DNA of 40,485 nt from Oscillospiraceae bacterium (GTDB lineage: Bacteria; Bacillota; Clostridia; Oscillospirales; Ruminococcaceae): contig JALEMR010000082.1 in the NCBI GenBank assembly GCA_022768245.1, forward strand, positions 1 to 40,485, in the 5' to 3' direction. Numbering within the stretch: the stretch's first letter is position 1; each line of letters starts with the position of its first letter. This document shows, piece after piece, positions 15,337-22,624 of this stretch. The notes under the pieces are model-generated. The model searched no databases, was not told the origin of the DNA, and saw only the letters and a list, made by a program, of their open reading frames with translations. Position numbers and translations under genes: made by a program.

Positions 15337-16341
15337 CTACCTCAATTCTTTATATATATTATCAATTTTTATCGCTTTCCTGTTGTTGTATATGCCAAGC
15401 TTTCCGTCAAACCAGCGACTTCCGCCGACTTTGACCGTAACGTTTTCATCAATAGGCATATTAAGCGGGATAACGTCGTCTACCTGAAGCGTCAGTATAT
15501 CGTACAGATCTACGTCCGTTTCACACAGAACTGCGTCGATACGTATACCCGAATCCTTTATATTGTCAAGAATACTCTGTCTGCGCTCGTTCTCCCTGTT
15601 AGGGTCAAGCCTTTTCGTATTTCTCGCCCACTTATCGCTGAATTTGCTCATCACCGATTCAAGGTTCATCGCGGGAATACATATGGACATCGTATTCTTC
15701 ACGTCCTTGATCTCGATCTCGAACATGCCCAGCACTATGACTTCGTCGGGCGGGATAGACTGCATTACACGTGAATTGGTCTCCACGTTGGTAAGTCCCG
15801 GGTCAATATCTATATATTGTCCCCAAGGCTCCTTAAGAAGCTCCGCCATGGACGTCATCACGTTGGTCATAAGACCTACCTCAAGCTCCGTGAAATCACG
15901 GGTTATCTCGGTATACGCTCCCGAACCGCCCATAAGCCTGTCCATTATCGTAAAGGTTATGGGGTTGGAAAGCTGCATTATCACCGACATCTCCAGAACG
16001 TCCTCGTCGGATATTCCCATATCTATAAGACCCATCATTACGTAATCGGGTAGCGCATTATTGAACTCGTAATAGTGCTGTTCCTCTATCTGGAGCACCT
16101 CGACCTTGCAGTATATGCGCATAAGTCCCGTAAGGTAGGATGAAAGGGTCCTGGCATAGTTCTCTAAGATACCTTCTATTATCTTTAATTTTTCTTTTGT
16201 AAATTTCTTAGGCGTCTTGAAATCGTAATTCTTTATCTTTTTCTCTGCCTCGTCTTCGATCTCCTCAAAGGCTTTTTCGCCCTGAGTGCTGAAGCTGTTC
16301 AGCAGTTCATCGATCTGCTGCTGCGACAGAACGTCCGCCAT
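15337..16341 (-). CDS. fliM: FliM, flagellar motor switch protein
   Basis: A 334-residue switch protein. The N-terminal CheY-P-binding peptide is VLSQQQIDELLNSF (residues 4-17). The middle domain contains the conserved LSSYLTGLMRIYCKVEVLQIEEQHYYEF segment and the GGxG motif (RLMGGSGAYTEITRDFTELE). The C-terminal SpoA domain runs from about 245 (DIKDSGIRIDAVLCETDV) to RWFDGKLGIYNNRKAIKI. Together with FliG and FliY it forms the C-ring. It lies 36 bases after motB and four bases before the fliY start region, with an AAGGTG ribosome site. Confidence 0.97.
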   Translation of the reverse strand: MADVLSQQQIDELLNSFSTQGEKAFEEIEDEAEKKIKNYDFKTPKKFTKEKLKIIEGILENYARTLSSYLTGLMRIYCKVEVLQIEEQHYYEFNNALPDYVMMGLIDMGISDEDVLEMSVIMQLSNPITFTIMDRLMGGSGAYTEITRDFTELEVGLMTNVMTSMAELLKEPWGQYIDIDPGLTNVETNSRVMQSIPPDEVIVLGMFEIEIKDVKNTMSICIPAMNLESVMSKFSDKWARNTKRLDPNRENERRQSILDNIKDSGIRIDAVLCETDVDLYDILTLQVDDVIPLNMPIDENVTVKVGGSRWFDGKLGIYNNRKAIKIDNIYKELR

Positions 16342-16377
16342 ATGCGTTCACCTTCATTTTTTTCTTTTTCTGTTTAT

Positions 16378-17340
16378 TTATGATTTTTCCTCGCTTTCCT
16401 CGTCCTCTCTGAGTCCGGGGATATCGTGAGGAAGCGTACTCAGTACATCATCCTTGGAAACATAATCTCTGTCGGGGTCGCTTCTCGACGGAGAATCGGG
16501 TTCCTCGGAGGGAGCCATTGTCACCACATCTCCGCCCTCGGAATCGGAATATCCCGCAAAGCTTGAACCGAATTCCAGCTCGAAAAGCTCCTCGATAACG
16601 GCGGGGTCTTCAAAATCCACGTCGTTTCTTACGAACACTATCTCTACTCTTCTGTTGATGCTGCGGTTTTCGGGGGTATCGTTAGCCACAACGGGACGAT
16701 ACTTTCCGTAGCCTGCGGACTGGAATTTATCCGCGTCGCAGCAGTCAAGACTCAGCATATAGTTTATGACAGAATCGGCGCGTCCCGATGAAAGCCGCCA
16801 TTCATTGGCGTCGGAGCCTGTACTTTCGGCGGTATGTCCGCTGACCTTTATCGAAAGAATATGGTCATCCACGGCTCTGATACCGTCGCAGATTATCTCC
16901 AGTATATACTGTCCCTCTTCCAGGAGCTCGTCGGAATCGCCCGCGAAGAACACGCTGTCGCGGAACTTCATATAAACGCCCGTCTTTGCCATTTCCACGC
17001 TGACGCTTTCGTCAAGTCCCGCAGAGGAGACCGCTTCCTTAAGATATGTAAAGAAGTCCTCAAAGTCTATCTCTTCGGCGTTTTCGGTGGAATCCTCGTC
17101 AACATAGACAGCTTCCTCGTCTCTGTCGATCTTTTCCTCGCTGGAGACCACCACGTTGATGATATCGCCCTTGCCCGTTGCAAAGGACTGGGCAATGATC
17201 TGCCATTTGCTTTCGTCCATGTTGGACATCGAATAAAGAAGAACGAAGAAACACATGATAAGGGTTATCATATCACCATAGGTGTCCATCCAGTTAGGAC
17301 CGCTGTCTCCTTCTCCGCCTCCGCTTTTTCTTCTTGCCAT
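16378..17340 (-). CDS. motB: MotB, stator protein
   Basis: A 320-residue stator subunit. One transmembrane helix (about 22-42) contains the ion-carrying aspartate Asp23 in the segment WMDTYGDMITLIMCFFVLLYSMS. After a plug/linker region follows the OmpA-like peptidoglycan-binding domain (about 130-250: IKVSGHTAESTG, LSSGRADSVINYML, ENRSINRRVEIVF). The C-terminal 70 residues are acidic and look disordered. It pairs with MotA, but the two genes are separated by 185 bases that contain a promoter, so motB can be transcribed apart from motA. Whether the stator uses protons or sodium cannot be decided from this. Confidence 0.95.
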   Translation of the reverse strand: MARRKSGGGEGDSGPNWMDTYGDMITLIMCFFVLLYSMSNMDESKWQIIAQSFATGKGDIINVVVSSEEKIDRDEEAVYVDEDSTENAEEIDFEDFFTYLKEAVSSAGLDESVSVEMAKTGVYMKFRDSVFFAGDSDELLEEGQYILEIICDGIRAVDDHILSIKVSGHTAESTGSDANEWRLSSGRADSVINYMLSLDCCDADKFQSAGYGKYRPVVANDTPENRSINRRVEIVFVRNDVDFEDPAVIEELFELEFGSSFAGYSDSEGGDVVTMAPSEEPDSPSRSDPDRDYVSKDDVLSTLPHDIPGLREDEESEEKS

Positions 17341-17411
17341 ATATAACTCTCCTTAGGTCGGGACCCGTCAGACCCCGCGGAAGAAACGTCAACAACATAT
17401 AGGATAATTAC

Positions 17412-17440
17412 ATTATAACATATTATTGCAGAAATTTCTA
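17412..17440 (-). promoter_or_regulatory. sigma-A-type promoter before motB
   Basis: On the minus strand TAGAAA (17435-17440, 4/6) and TATAAT (17412-17417, 6/6), spacer 17. Transcription from it would begin about 65 bases before the motB ATG and continue into fliM and beyond. Confidence 0.65.
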
Positions 17441-17472
17441 CCCTTTTTCAAAATTATTTAGGATTTTTTTGC

Positions 17473-17508
17473 AAAAATTCGTTCAGCTCCCGCAAACGGC
17501 GCAGGAGC
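17473..17508 (-). terminator. weak hairpin and T-run after motA
   Basis: After the motA stop, GGAGC/GCTCC with an inner CGC/GCG pair (17486-17508) is followed, 8 bases on, by TTTTT (17473-17477). The gap to the T-run makes it a poor intrinsic terminator; partial attenuation is possible. Confidence 0.35.
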
Positions 17509-17525
17509 GGGCTCTATCCCGAGGC

Positions 17526-18314
17526 CTATTCGGACTTTTTCGCTTCCTTGGGCTTGGCGTTGAGGGGAAGCATCATTCTGAGCTTTTCCTCGACGAATCT
17601 GGGGTTTGCTCCCGAAATGATGGCGAGAGTGCCTTCCTCGATTATCTGAAGGCAGAGGACCTCGCTGTTATGTATATAGCTGAGCTGGTTTCCCAGAGGG
17701 GTGAACAGCACGTGAGCAAGCAAGCTTCCGTAGAAGGTGGTTACCAGCGCCGTGGACATGGCGGGTCCTAAGCCAGCAGCCGATTCGGGGTCGCTGGGGT
17801 CCAGAGTACCGAGCATTCCGATAAGTCCGCAGAGGGTACCTACCATTCCGAACGCGGGCGCAACGCCTGCCGCACGGGAGAAGATCGCTCCGTTCTGTTC
17901 ATGACGCTCACAGAGGAAATCTATCGAATCGTCCAGCATGGACTTTACCTTTTCAGAATCGTTGGCGTCAACTATCAGCATGAGAGCCGACTTCATAAAG
18001 GTATCGGTGCAGGCGTTCGCCTGCTCTTCGAGCGCAAGGATACCCTTCTGACGGGCTGTTTTACAATAATCCACCATATCTGCGATATATTTTTCGGGGT
18101 CGTACTTGGGCGCTTTGAATATGATGCCCATCAGCTTTCCCACGTTTTTCAGAGTGGACAGCGGATAGTTCGCGATGACCGCTCCTATTGTACCTCCCAC
18201 AACGATAGCTACCGACGCGGGGTCCCAGAAGTCGCTGAGCTTACCTCCGGAAAGTATTCCGAAAATCGTAAGACCGATCGCTATTACCCATCCTACTATC
18301 AAGCTTATATTCAT
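17526..18314 (-). CDS. motA: MotA, stator protein
   Basis: A 262-residue membrane protein with four transmembrane segments (about 3-22, 30-50, 148-172, 182-205). The cytoplasmic loop contains ARQKGILALEEQA, the position of the charged residues that interact with FliG, and helix three contains the conserved PAFGMVGTLCGLIGML segment; helix four carries the LVTTFYGSLLAHVLF pattern. Five MotA and two MotB form a stator unit that drives rotation of the FliG ring. It begins at an ATG with a GGAG site and follows the flbD gene. Confidence 0.96.
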   Translation of the reverse strand: MNISLIVGWVIAIGLTIFGILSGGKLSDFWDPASVAIVVGGTIGAVIANYPLSTLKNVGKLMGIIFKAPKYDPEKYIADMVDYCKTARQKGILALEEQANACTDTFMKSALMLIVDANDSEKVKSMLDDSIDFLCERHEQNGAIFSRAAGVAPAFGMVGTLCGLIGMLGTLDPSDPESAAGLGPAMSTALVTTFYGSLLAHVLFTPLGNQLSYIHNSEVLCLQIIEEGTLAIISGANPRFVEEKLRMMLPLNAKPKEAKKSE

Positions 18315-18352
18315 ATGTTTTTACTCCTATCCGGCGATCTGCCGATTATTTT

Positions 18353-18712
18353 TCAATCAAAGACGCCATTTCGGAAATTTTCCGATCTTTCCTGTATCTC
18401 TTCGATCTTTTCTCTGACTGTATAGCTATGGCTGTTCTGCGTGATAAGCACCGTATCGGGTACCTCCTCCGCCATTTCAAGGAAGCTCAGATTCACAAGG
18501 ATAACGCTTCCCTTTATTCGCGTAAGCTTTGCGAATCTCGCCCATGTGCCTGCGCTGCGGGAGCGCGCCATTATCTCGTTCACGGTCTCCTGAACGGTGA
18601 AGCTGTGCCCGTTCTGCATGGTCACCACCGTATCGGGGGCTTCCTCCGCTATCTCGATGAAGCTTTCGTTCACGAGTATCTCTGTATTATTTAATCTGTT
18701 GAGTCTTATCAT
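18353..18712 (-). CDS. flbD: tandem double-domain FlbD
   Basis: A 119-residue protein made of two FlbD domains in tandem. FlbD is normally a single domain of about 60-75 residues found between flgE and motA in Firmicutes, and its role is not well defined. Domain 1 is residues 1-53 (IRLNRLNNTEILVNESFIE, then PDTVVTMQNGHSFTVQETV). Domain 2 is 61-113 (KLTRIKGSVILVNLSFLE, then PDTVLITQNSHSYTVREKI). I count 27 identities over 53 aligned residues, consistent with an old internal duplication or fusion of adjacent copies. Neighbours are flgE upstream and motA downstream, as usual. Confidence 0.9.
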   Translation of the reverse strand: MIRLNRLNNTEILVNESFIEIAEEAPDTVVTMQNGHSFTVQETVNEIMARSRSAGTWARFAKLTRIKGSVILVNLSFLEMAEEVPDTVLITQNSHSYTVREKIEEIQERSENFRNGVFD

Positions 18713-18746
18713 AAGCCTACGTTATCCCTTTCAGTTGATATATACT

Positions 18747-18815
18747 CCTCAACGGCGCGGAAATATCCTTCCGAACCGTTGAGGAATATATATTCACGCT
18801 GTGAATATATATTCC
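18747..18815 (-). promoter_or_regulatory. two adjoining large hairpins between flgE and flbD
   Basis: Read on the minus strand: first GGAATATATATTCAC/GTGAATATATATTCC, a perfect 15-bp stem with a 3-base loop (18783-18815), then CCTCAACGG/CCGTTGAGG (18747-18755 with 18776-18784) enclosing a CGGAA/TTCCG hairpin. The two structures share two bases (18783-18784). No T-run follows, so they look like mRNA-stability or processing elements at the 3' end of the hook gene. Confidence 0.8.
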
Positions 18816-18837
18816 GTAGAATTGTCCTTAAAGGAAA

Positions 18838-20250
18838 TTATCTCTTAAGATTTACAAGCTCTTCAAGCATGGAGTCCGATGTGGTGATGATACGGGCGTT
18901 TGCCTGGAAGCCTCTCTGTGTTACGATCATATCCGAGAACTCGCTTGCAAGGTTTACGTTCGACATCTCCAGCTTCGAAGACGCTACCTTTCCTGCGCCC
19001 GAGGAGCCCGGCTTCTTGATATTCGCCTTGCCCGAAGCGGAGGACTCGCCGAAGGCAGTCTCGCCCAGCTGCTCCAGACCTTCTACGTTATCAAAGGTCG
19101 CGATCTCTATTCTTGCCAGCTTCTTGATCTGGCTTGCATAGGTGGCTGTCAGCACGCCGTCGGAGCCTACCGAGAAGCCCTCCAGGTCGCTGTATGCCAG
19201 CGAGCGCACCTTCATATCCGCATAGATGGTGTTTCCTCTTGCGTCGGTGGACTCGAAGGTCTTGTTTGTGGAGTTGTAGGTGTAGACCTGAGCGGTGGCT
19301 GTGCCTGTGGGCTTGCCTGTATCGTCTACCTCCATGAGGGTGTACTGATAGGTCTTGAGTACCTCGCCGTTCTCGTCCTTTGTGGTGGTGGCAGCGAAGG
19401 AATAGTAGTTGCCGTTCTCGTCCAGATAATAGCCCGTGTCGGGATCGAACTCAACGCCCTGCGTATTTATGTACTTGCCGTTTACATTATAGATGATATA
19501 ATCGGCAGCTACCTCGGTGGGAGTATCGGTGGGTGCGGCGAGATCCTCGTCTGTTCTCACGGTATTTCCCGAGGTATCGCGGTCGTATGCTATCTGATTT
19601 GTGGTATCGGTGGGGTCAACGCCTGTGAACAGGGTCTGAGTGGTTCCCGCTGTGGTGTCGGTAGTTCTGTACTTCTCGGGAACGTCAACGAAGTCGATCT
19701 GGGTATAGTCCTTGAATGCGTCCCATACCAGGTCGTTTACGTTGATGATGTCCAGGTCGCTTGCATTTTCTGCGGGGATCTTCGCATCCATGAGGATAGA
19801 GGAATAATCTCCGTCGTTTATCGTTCCGAGAACGAAGCGGTTAAGGGTATTTACGAGATTTCCCTCGGAGTCTACGCCGAAGCCGCCGTATCTTGTATAG
19901 TTTACGCTCTCTACGTTTCCGAGATTGGTGACGGTTCCTGTGATGAAGAAGCCGTCGCCGCTTATCGCCAGGTCGAGAGTACGGTTTGTGGTCTGGAACG
20001 AGGAAGCCGACATATCCTTGTCGATGGAGCTTACCTCTACGCCGTAACCTACTGCGGATTCGTTATTTCCCGCAAAGGTGGCGGAACCGCCCGTAGCCGA
20101 TTTTTTCGCCTGATAATAGATATCCGAAAAGCTTGTTCTCGAAGCCTTGAAGCCGTATGTATTTACGTTTGCGATGTTATTGCCTATTACGTCCATTCTG
20201 GTCTGATGGGCTGTAAGGCCCGCAACGCCCGAATAAAGTGATCTTACCAT
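18838..20250 (-). CDS. flgE: FlgE, flagellar hook protein
   Basis: A 470-residue hook protein. The N-terminal rod/hook signature is TRMDVIGNNIANVNTYGFKASRTSF (residues about 18-42), followed by the LDLAISGDGFFITG segment typical of FlgE/FlgG, a variable Thr/Asp-rich central domain exposed on the hook surface, and the C-terminal helix LEMSNVNLASEFSDMIVTQRGFQANARIITTSDSMLEELVNLKR, which is a textbook FlgE end. It is exported without a signal peptide. It starts at an ATG with AAGGAG upstream and is preceded by a small hairpin. It stands next to flgD and the TIGR02530 gene, as expected. Confidence 0.97.
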   Translation of the reverse strand: MVRSLYSGVAGLTAHQTRMDVIGNNIANVNTYGFKASRTSFSDIYYQAKKSATGGSATFAGNNESAVGYGVEVSSIDKDMSASSFQTTNRTLDLAISGDGFFITGTVTNLGNVESVNYTRYGGFGVDSEGNLVNTLNRFVLGTINDGDYSSILMDAKIPAENASDLDIINVNDLVWDAFKDYTQIDFVDVPEKYRTTDTTAGTTQTLFTGVDPTDTTNQIAYDRDTSGNTVRTDEDLAAPTDTPTEVAADYIIYNVNGKYINTQGVEFDPDTGYYLDENGNYYSFAATTTKDENGEVLKTYQYTLMEVDDTGKPTGTATAQVYTYNSTNKTFESTDARGNTIYADMKVRSLAYSDLEGFSVGSDGVLTATYASQIKKLARIEIATFDNVEGLEQLGETAFGESSASGKANIKKPGSSGAGKVASSKLEMSNVNLASEFSDMIVTQRGFQANARIITTSDSMLEELVNLKR

Positions 20251-20289
20251 TGGTCAAATCTCCTTCGTTTTATCCGGCATCATGCATGT

Positions 20290-20313
20290 CCGCCCTTCTG
20301 TCGTTCGGGGCGG
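20290..20313 (-). promoter_or_regulatory. small hairpin upstream of flgE
   Basis: CCGCCC (20290-20295) and GGGCGG (20308-20313) form a 6-bp stem with a 12-base loop, about 40 bases before the flgE start on the minus strand. Its role is unknown. Confidence 0.4.
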
Positions 20314-20344
20314 AGGATTTTCTCTTCCGAGTCCGAATCCATTC

Positions 20345-20806
20345 CTACATGATCACCGTAGAATCAATGTTCGTAAAAATATTTCCCGTCATTTCCTCGG
20401 TGTTTACGGTAGTAATTACCTTGTTGTTTTTCACGCTTACCAGAAACGCCGCACGGTCTATGAGTATAAGCGCATTGTCCGAGCCCTTTTCCTCCGCCAG
20501 CGAGACCGCCTTGCTGAGCCGTTCAAGTCTGCCGTCGGTATAGAGGTCTATCCCGCGCTCGTTTATCCGCTCAACGGCGTGCTTGGAAAAATCCACGCCC
20601 GACTGTTCCGATAATTCCTCCGCATTTACGTCCGTCAGCCTGCCTGCCGCGTCAAGCTGTTTTTTCAGCTCCGCCGCAAAGGGCGTTCCCCCCGCAGCTG
20701 TACCGTTCTCTGTATTTTCGCTTCTGCCCGCTGTCAGGTCCGAAGCGCCGCCTGTGGGAATGACCGACGAAATATTCCTGAGCTGTAAATATTCGCTTAT
20801 CAGCAT
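20345..20806 (-). CDS. TIGR02530-family flagellar operon protein
   Basis: A 153-residue protein of the family found next to flgD and flgE in Gram-positive flagellar operons. The signature is in the C-terminal half: DFSKHAVERINERGIDLY (residues about 71-88), ALILIDRAAFLVSVKNNKVITTVN and the terminal NIFTNIDSTVIM. The N-terminal 60 residues are Gly/Thr/Ala-rich and poorly structured. The exact role in hook assembly is not established. It begins 28 bases after the flgD stop with an AAGGAA site, and flgE follows after 94 bases. Confidence 0.9.
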   Translation of the reverse strand: MLISEYLQLRNISSVIPTGGASDLTAGRSENTENGTAAGGTPFAAELKKQLDAAGRLTDVNAEELSEQSGVDFSKHAVERINERGIDLYTDGRLERLSKAVSLAEEKGSDNALILIDRAAFLVSVKNNKVITTVNTEEMTGNIFTNIDSTVIM

Positions 20807-20833
20807 TCACGCTCATTCCTTTCCCCTTGAGCA

Positions 20834-22624
20834 TCAGAGCAGTGTATCGGCATTATAATACGAATACTGTGCCCATGCCCTGCTGTAATTGTCGAGGATA
20901 GCCTGTTCCTCGGGAGTGTATTCCTTTGCTGCTGCTCTGATGACCTTTTCGAAAATGGTCAGCTGGTCAGCAATATTGAAGTTTGTGGAAAAATCGCAGA
21001 TCTCGTCAAGAGTAAAATTGCCCGAGGTGGTATACCATGTGGAGCCGCTGCTGCTGATTATCTCAACACGCTGTGTGCCGTCTGCCCATGTTACTACCTC
21101 TCCCAGCTTGCCCTTGCCGCTGAAGCCTATATCGGTGAAATATTTGCCGCTTACGGTGCAGCCCAGTATCGTATCGGTATTGATCACCGAGTTGATATCG
21201 GTATTATGGATAAAGCGGATATCGCACATCTTTGTACCCAGCTGATTTGCAAGCGCTGCCTCTGCGGGATATTTGTTCTGGAATGCTCTGTACACGGGGG
21301 GCCACTGGTCATATGCGCTGTTGCTTCCCACGGTAACTCCCAGCTGTACTCCGGGATCCTCGTAGATCGATGTCAGTCCGCGGTCGGGATTGAGCGATGA
21401 CGACATATAGCTTGTGATCTGTCCGCTGCTGCTTTCTGTACCGCTTTCTGTGCCTGATTCTATGCCTGTGAGCACTTCGTCCTCTTCCTCGATGAAAAGC
21501 TCCTCGTCGTCAACATTGTCTGCACTGCTCATTGCTGTGGATTCTCTGACAGTGATGCCCTTTTCGTCGGAGGGACCGTTTACTCCCGAAAGCATTGAAG
21601 AAACGTCGTCTACCTCTGTGGTATAATATCCGTCGCTGCCAAGCACTGCGCTGCGCTGTGCTGCCTGTGCTCTCTCGGCGGGAGACAGATAATCGCCCAG
21701 AACGTCGGAAACGCCTTCCTCTTCTTCCTCATACTCTTCGTTGTAGTATTCTTCCTCTATGTCCTCTTCCTCGCTCTCAACAGAACCGTAATACTCGGCA
21801 AGCTTTGCATTTGCGTAGTCGTTTATTGCGCTGCTGTAGTCATAGCCGTCCTCTGCGAGAAACATCGAAGCCTGTGAATCCGCTACCGACGCATACTGTA
21901 CTGCGCCCGCATTTGCCGCTGTTTCGGTCTGTGCTGCGGTATTGTCCGATGATACGGCATTGTCCGCGCCGCCTTCAGCTGCGGTATCGCCCTCGGTCAC
22001 GGAATTGTCCGAACCGCTTTCACTGTCCTCGGTGCTGTCGGGGGTAATGTTCGATATCTCGGAGAACGCATAGAGCCTGTTGTTGATGACGGCATAGCCT
22101 TCGCCGCCCTTGACGATGATATTGGTGATCTTGCCTGTATACTCGCCCAGGTCGCTGTCATTGACGGTGCCGTTCATGCCGATGACCTTCATGAGCGTAT
22201 TATAGGTGTTGGTATCGACGATATCGGTAACCTTATCGGAATCGTACTTCGTGCCGTTTATCAGAAGCTGATACTTTCCGTCGCTGATGATAACGCTCTC
22301 TACGAGACCGGTTTCAACATTGCTTCCGTCGTTGACGGTAACTGCCTTTCCTACCAGCGATGCTGCATAGGAGATCTGCGACTGCTCGTTCATCTGGGAG
22401 ATAGCTTCCATCATGGAATAGCTTGCCATCTGCTGGATAAACTCCGAATCGCTCATAGGATCGTTGAAATCCTGATTGGACATCTGAGCCACCATGAGCT
22501 TCAGATAGCCGTCAAAGTCAAGATAGCTTGCAGAATCAGCGTCTGCGTCTGTGTCGACCTTCGTGGAATAATATTTCAGAGTTACCGCACCGTCCGCAGA
22601 GTTAATGCTTAAATCTTCTGCCAT
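20834..22624 (-). CDS. flgD: FlgD hook-cap protein with a very long C-terminal extension
   Basis: A 596-residue protein. The N-terminal 190 residues are a normal FlgD: LDFDGYLKLMVAQMSNQDFNDPMSDSEFIQQMASYSMMEAISQMNE (about 34-80) followed by the SLVGKAVTVND and small beta-domain segments. FlgD caps the growing hook and is usually only 140-250 residues. Here residues about 195-415 form a long Asp/Glu/Ser-rich linker, and 416-596 form a further folded-looking segment with tryptophans, aromatic residues and two cysteines (MCDIRF, ILGCTV) that I do not recognise. It may be displayed at the hook tip or act as a structural extra. It starts inside fliK with a 16-base overlap and a GGAGG site. Confidence 0.9.
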   Translation of the reverse strand: MAEDLSINSADGAVTLKYYSTKVDTDADADSASYLDFDGYLKLMVAQMSNQDFNDPMSDSEFIQQMASYSMMEAISQMNEQSQISYAASLVGKAVTVNDGSNVETGLVESVIISDGKYQLLINGTKYDSDKVTDIVDTNTYNTLMKVIGMNGTVNDSDLGEYTGKITNIIVKGGEGYAVINNRLYAFSEISNITPDSTEDSESGSDNSVTEGDTAAEGGADNAVSSDNTAAQTETAANAGAVQYASVADSQASMFLAEDGYDYSSAINDYANAKLAEYYGSVESEEEDIEEEYYNEEYEEEEEGVSDVLGDYLSPAERAQAAQRSAVLGSDGYYTTEVDDVSSMLSGVNGPSDEKGITVRESTAMSSADNVDDEELFIEEEDEVLTGIESGTESGTESSSGQITSYMSSSLNPDRGLTSIYEDPGVQLGVTVGSNSAYDQWPPVYRAFQNKYPAEAALANQLGTKMCDIRFIHNTDINSVINTDTILGCTVSGKYFTDIGFSGKGKLGEVVTWADGTQRVEIISSSGSTWYTTSGNFTLDEICDFSTNFNIADQLTIFEKVIRAAAKEYTPEEQAILDNYSRAWAQYSYYNADTLL

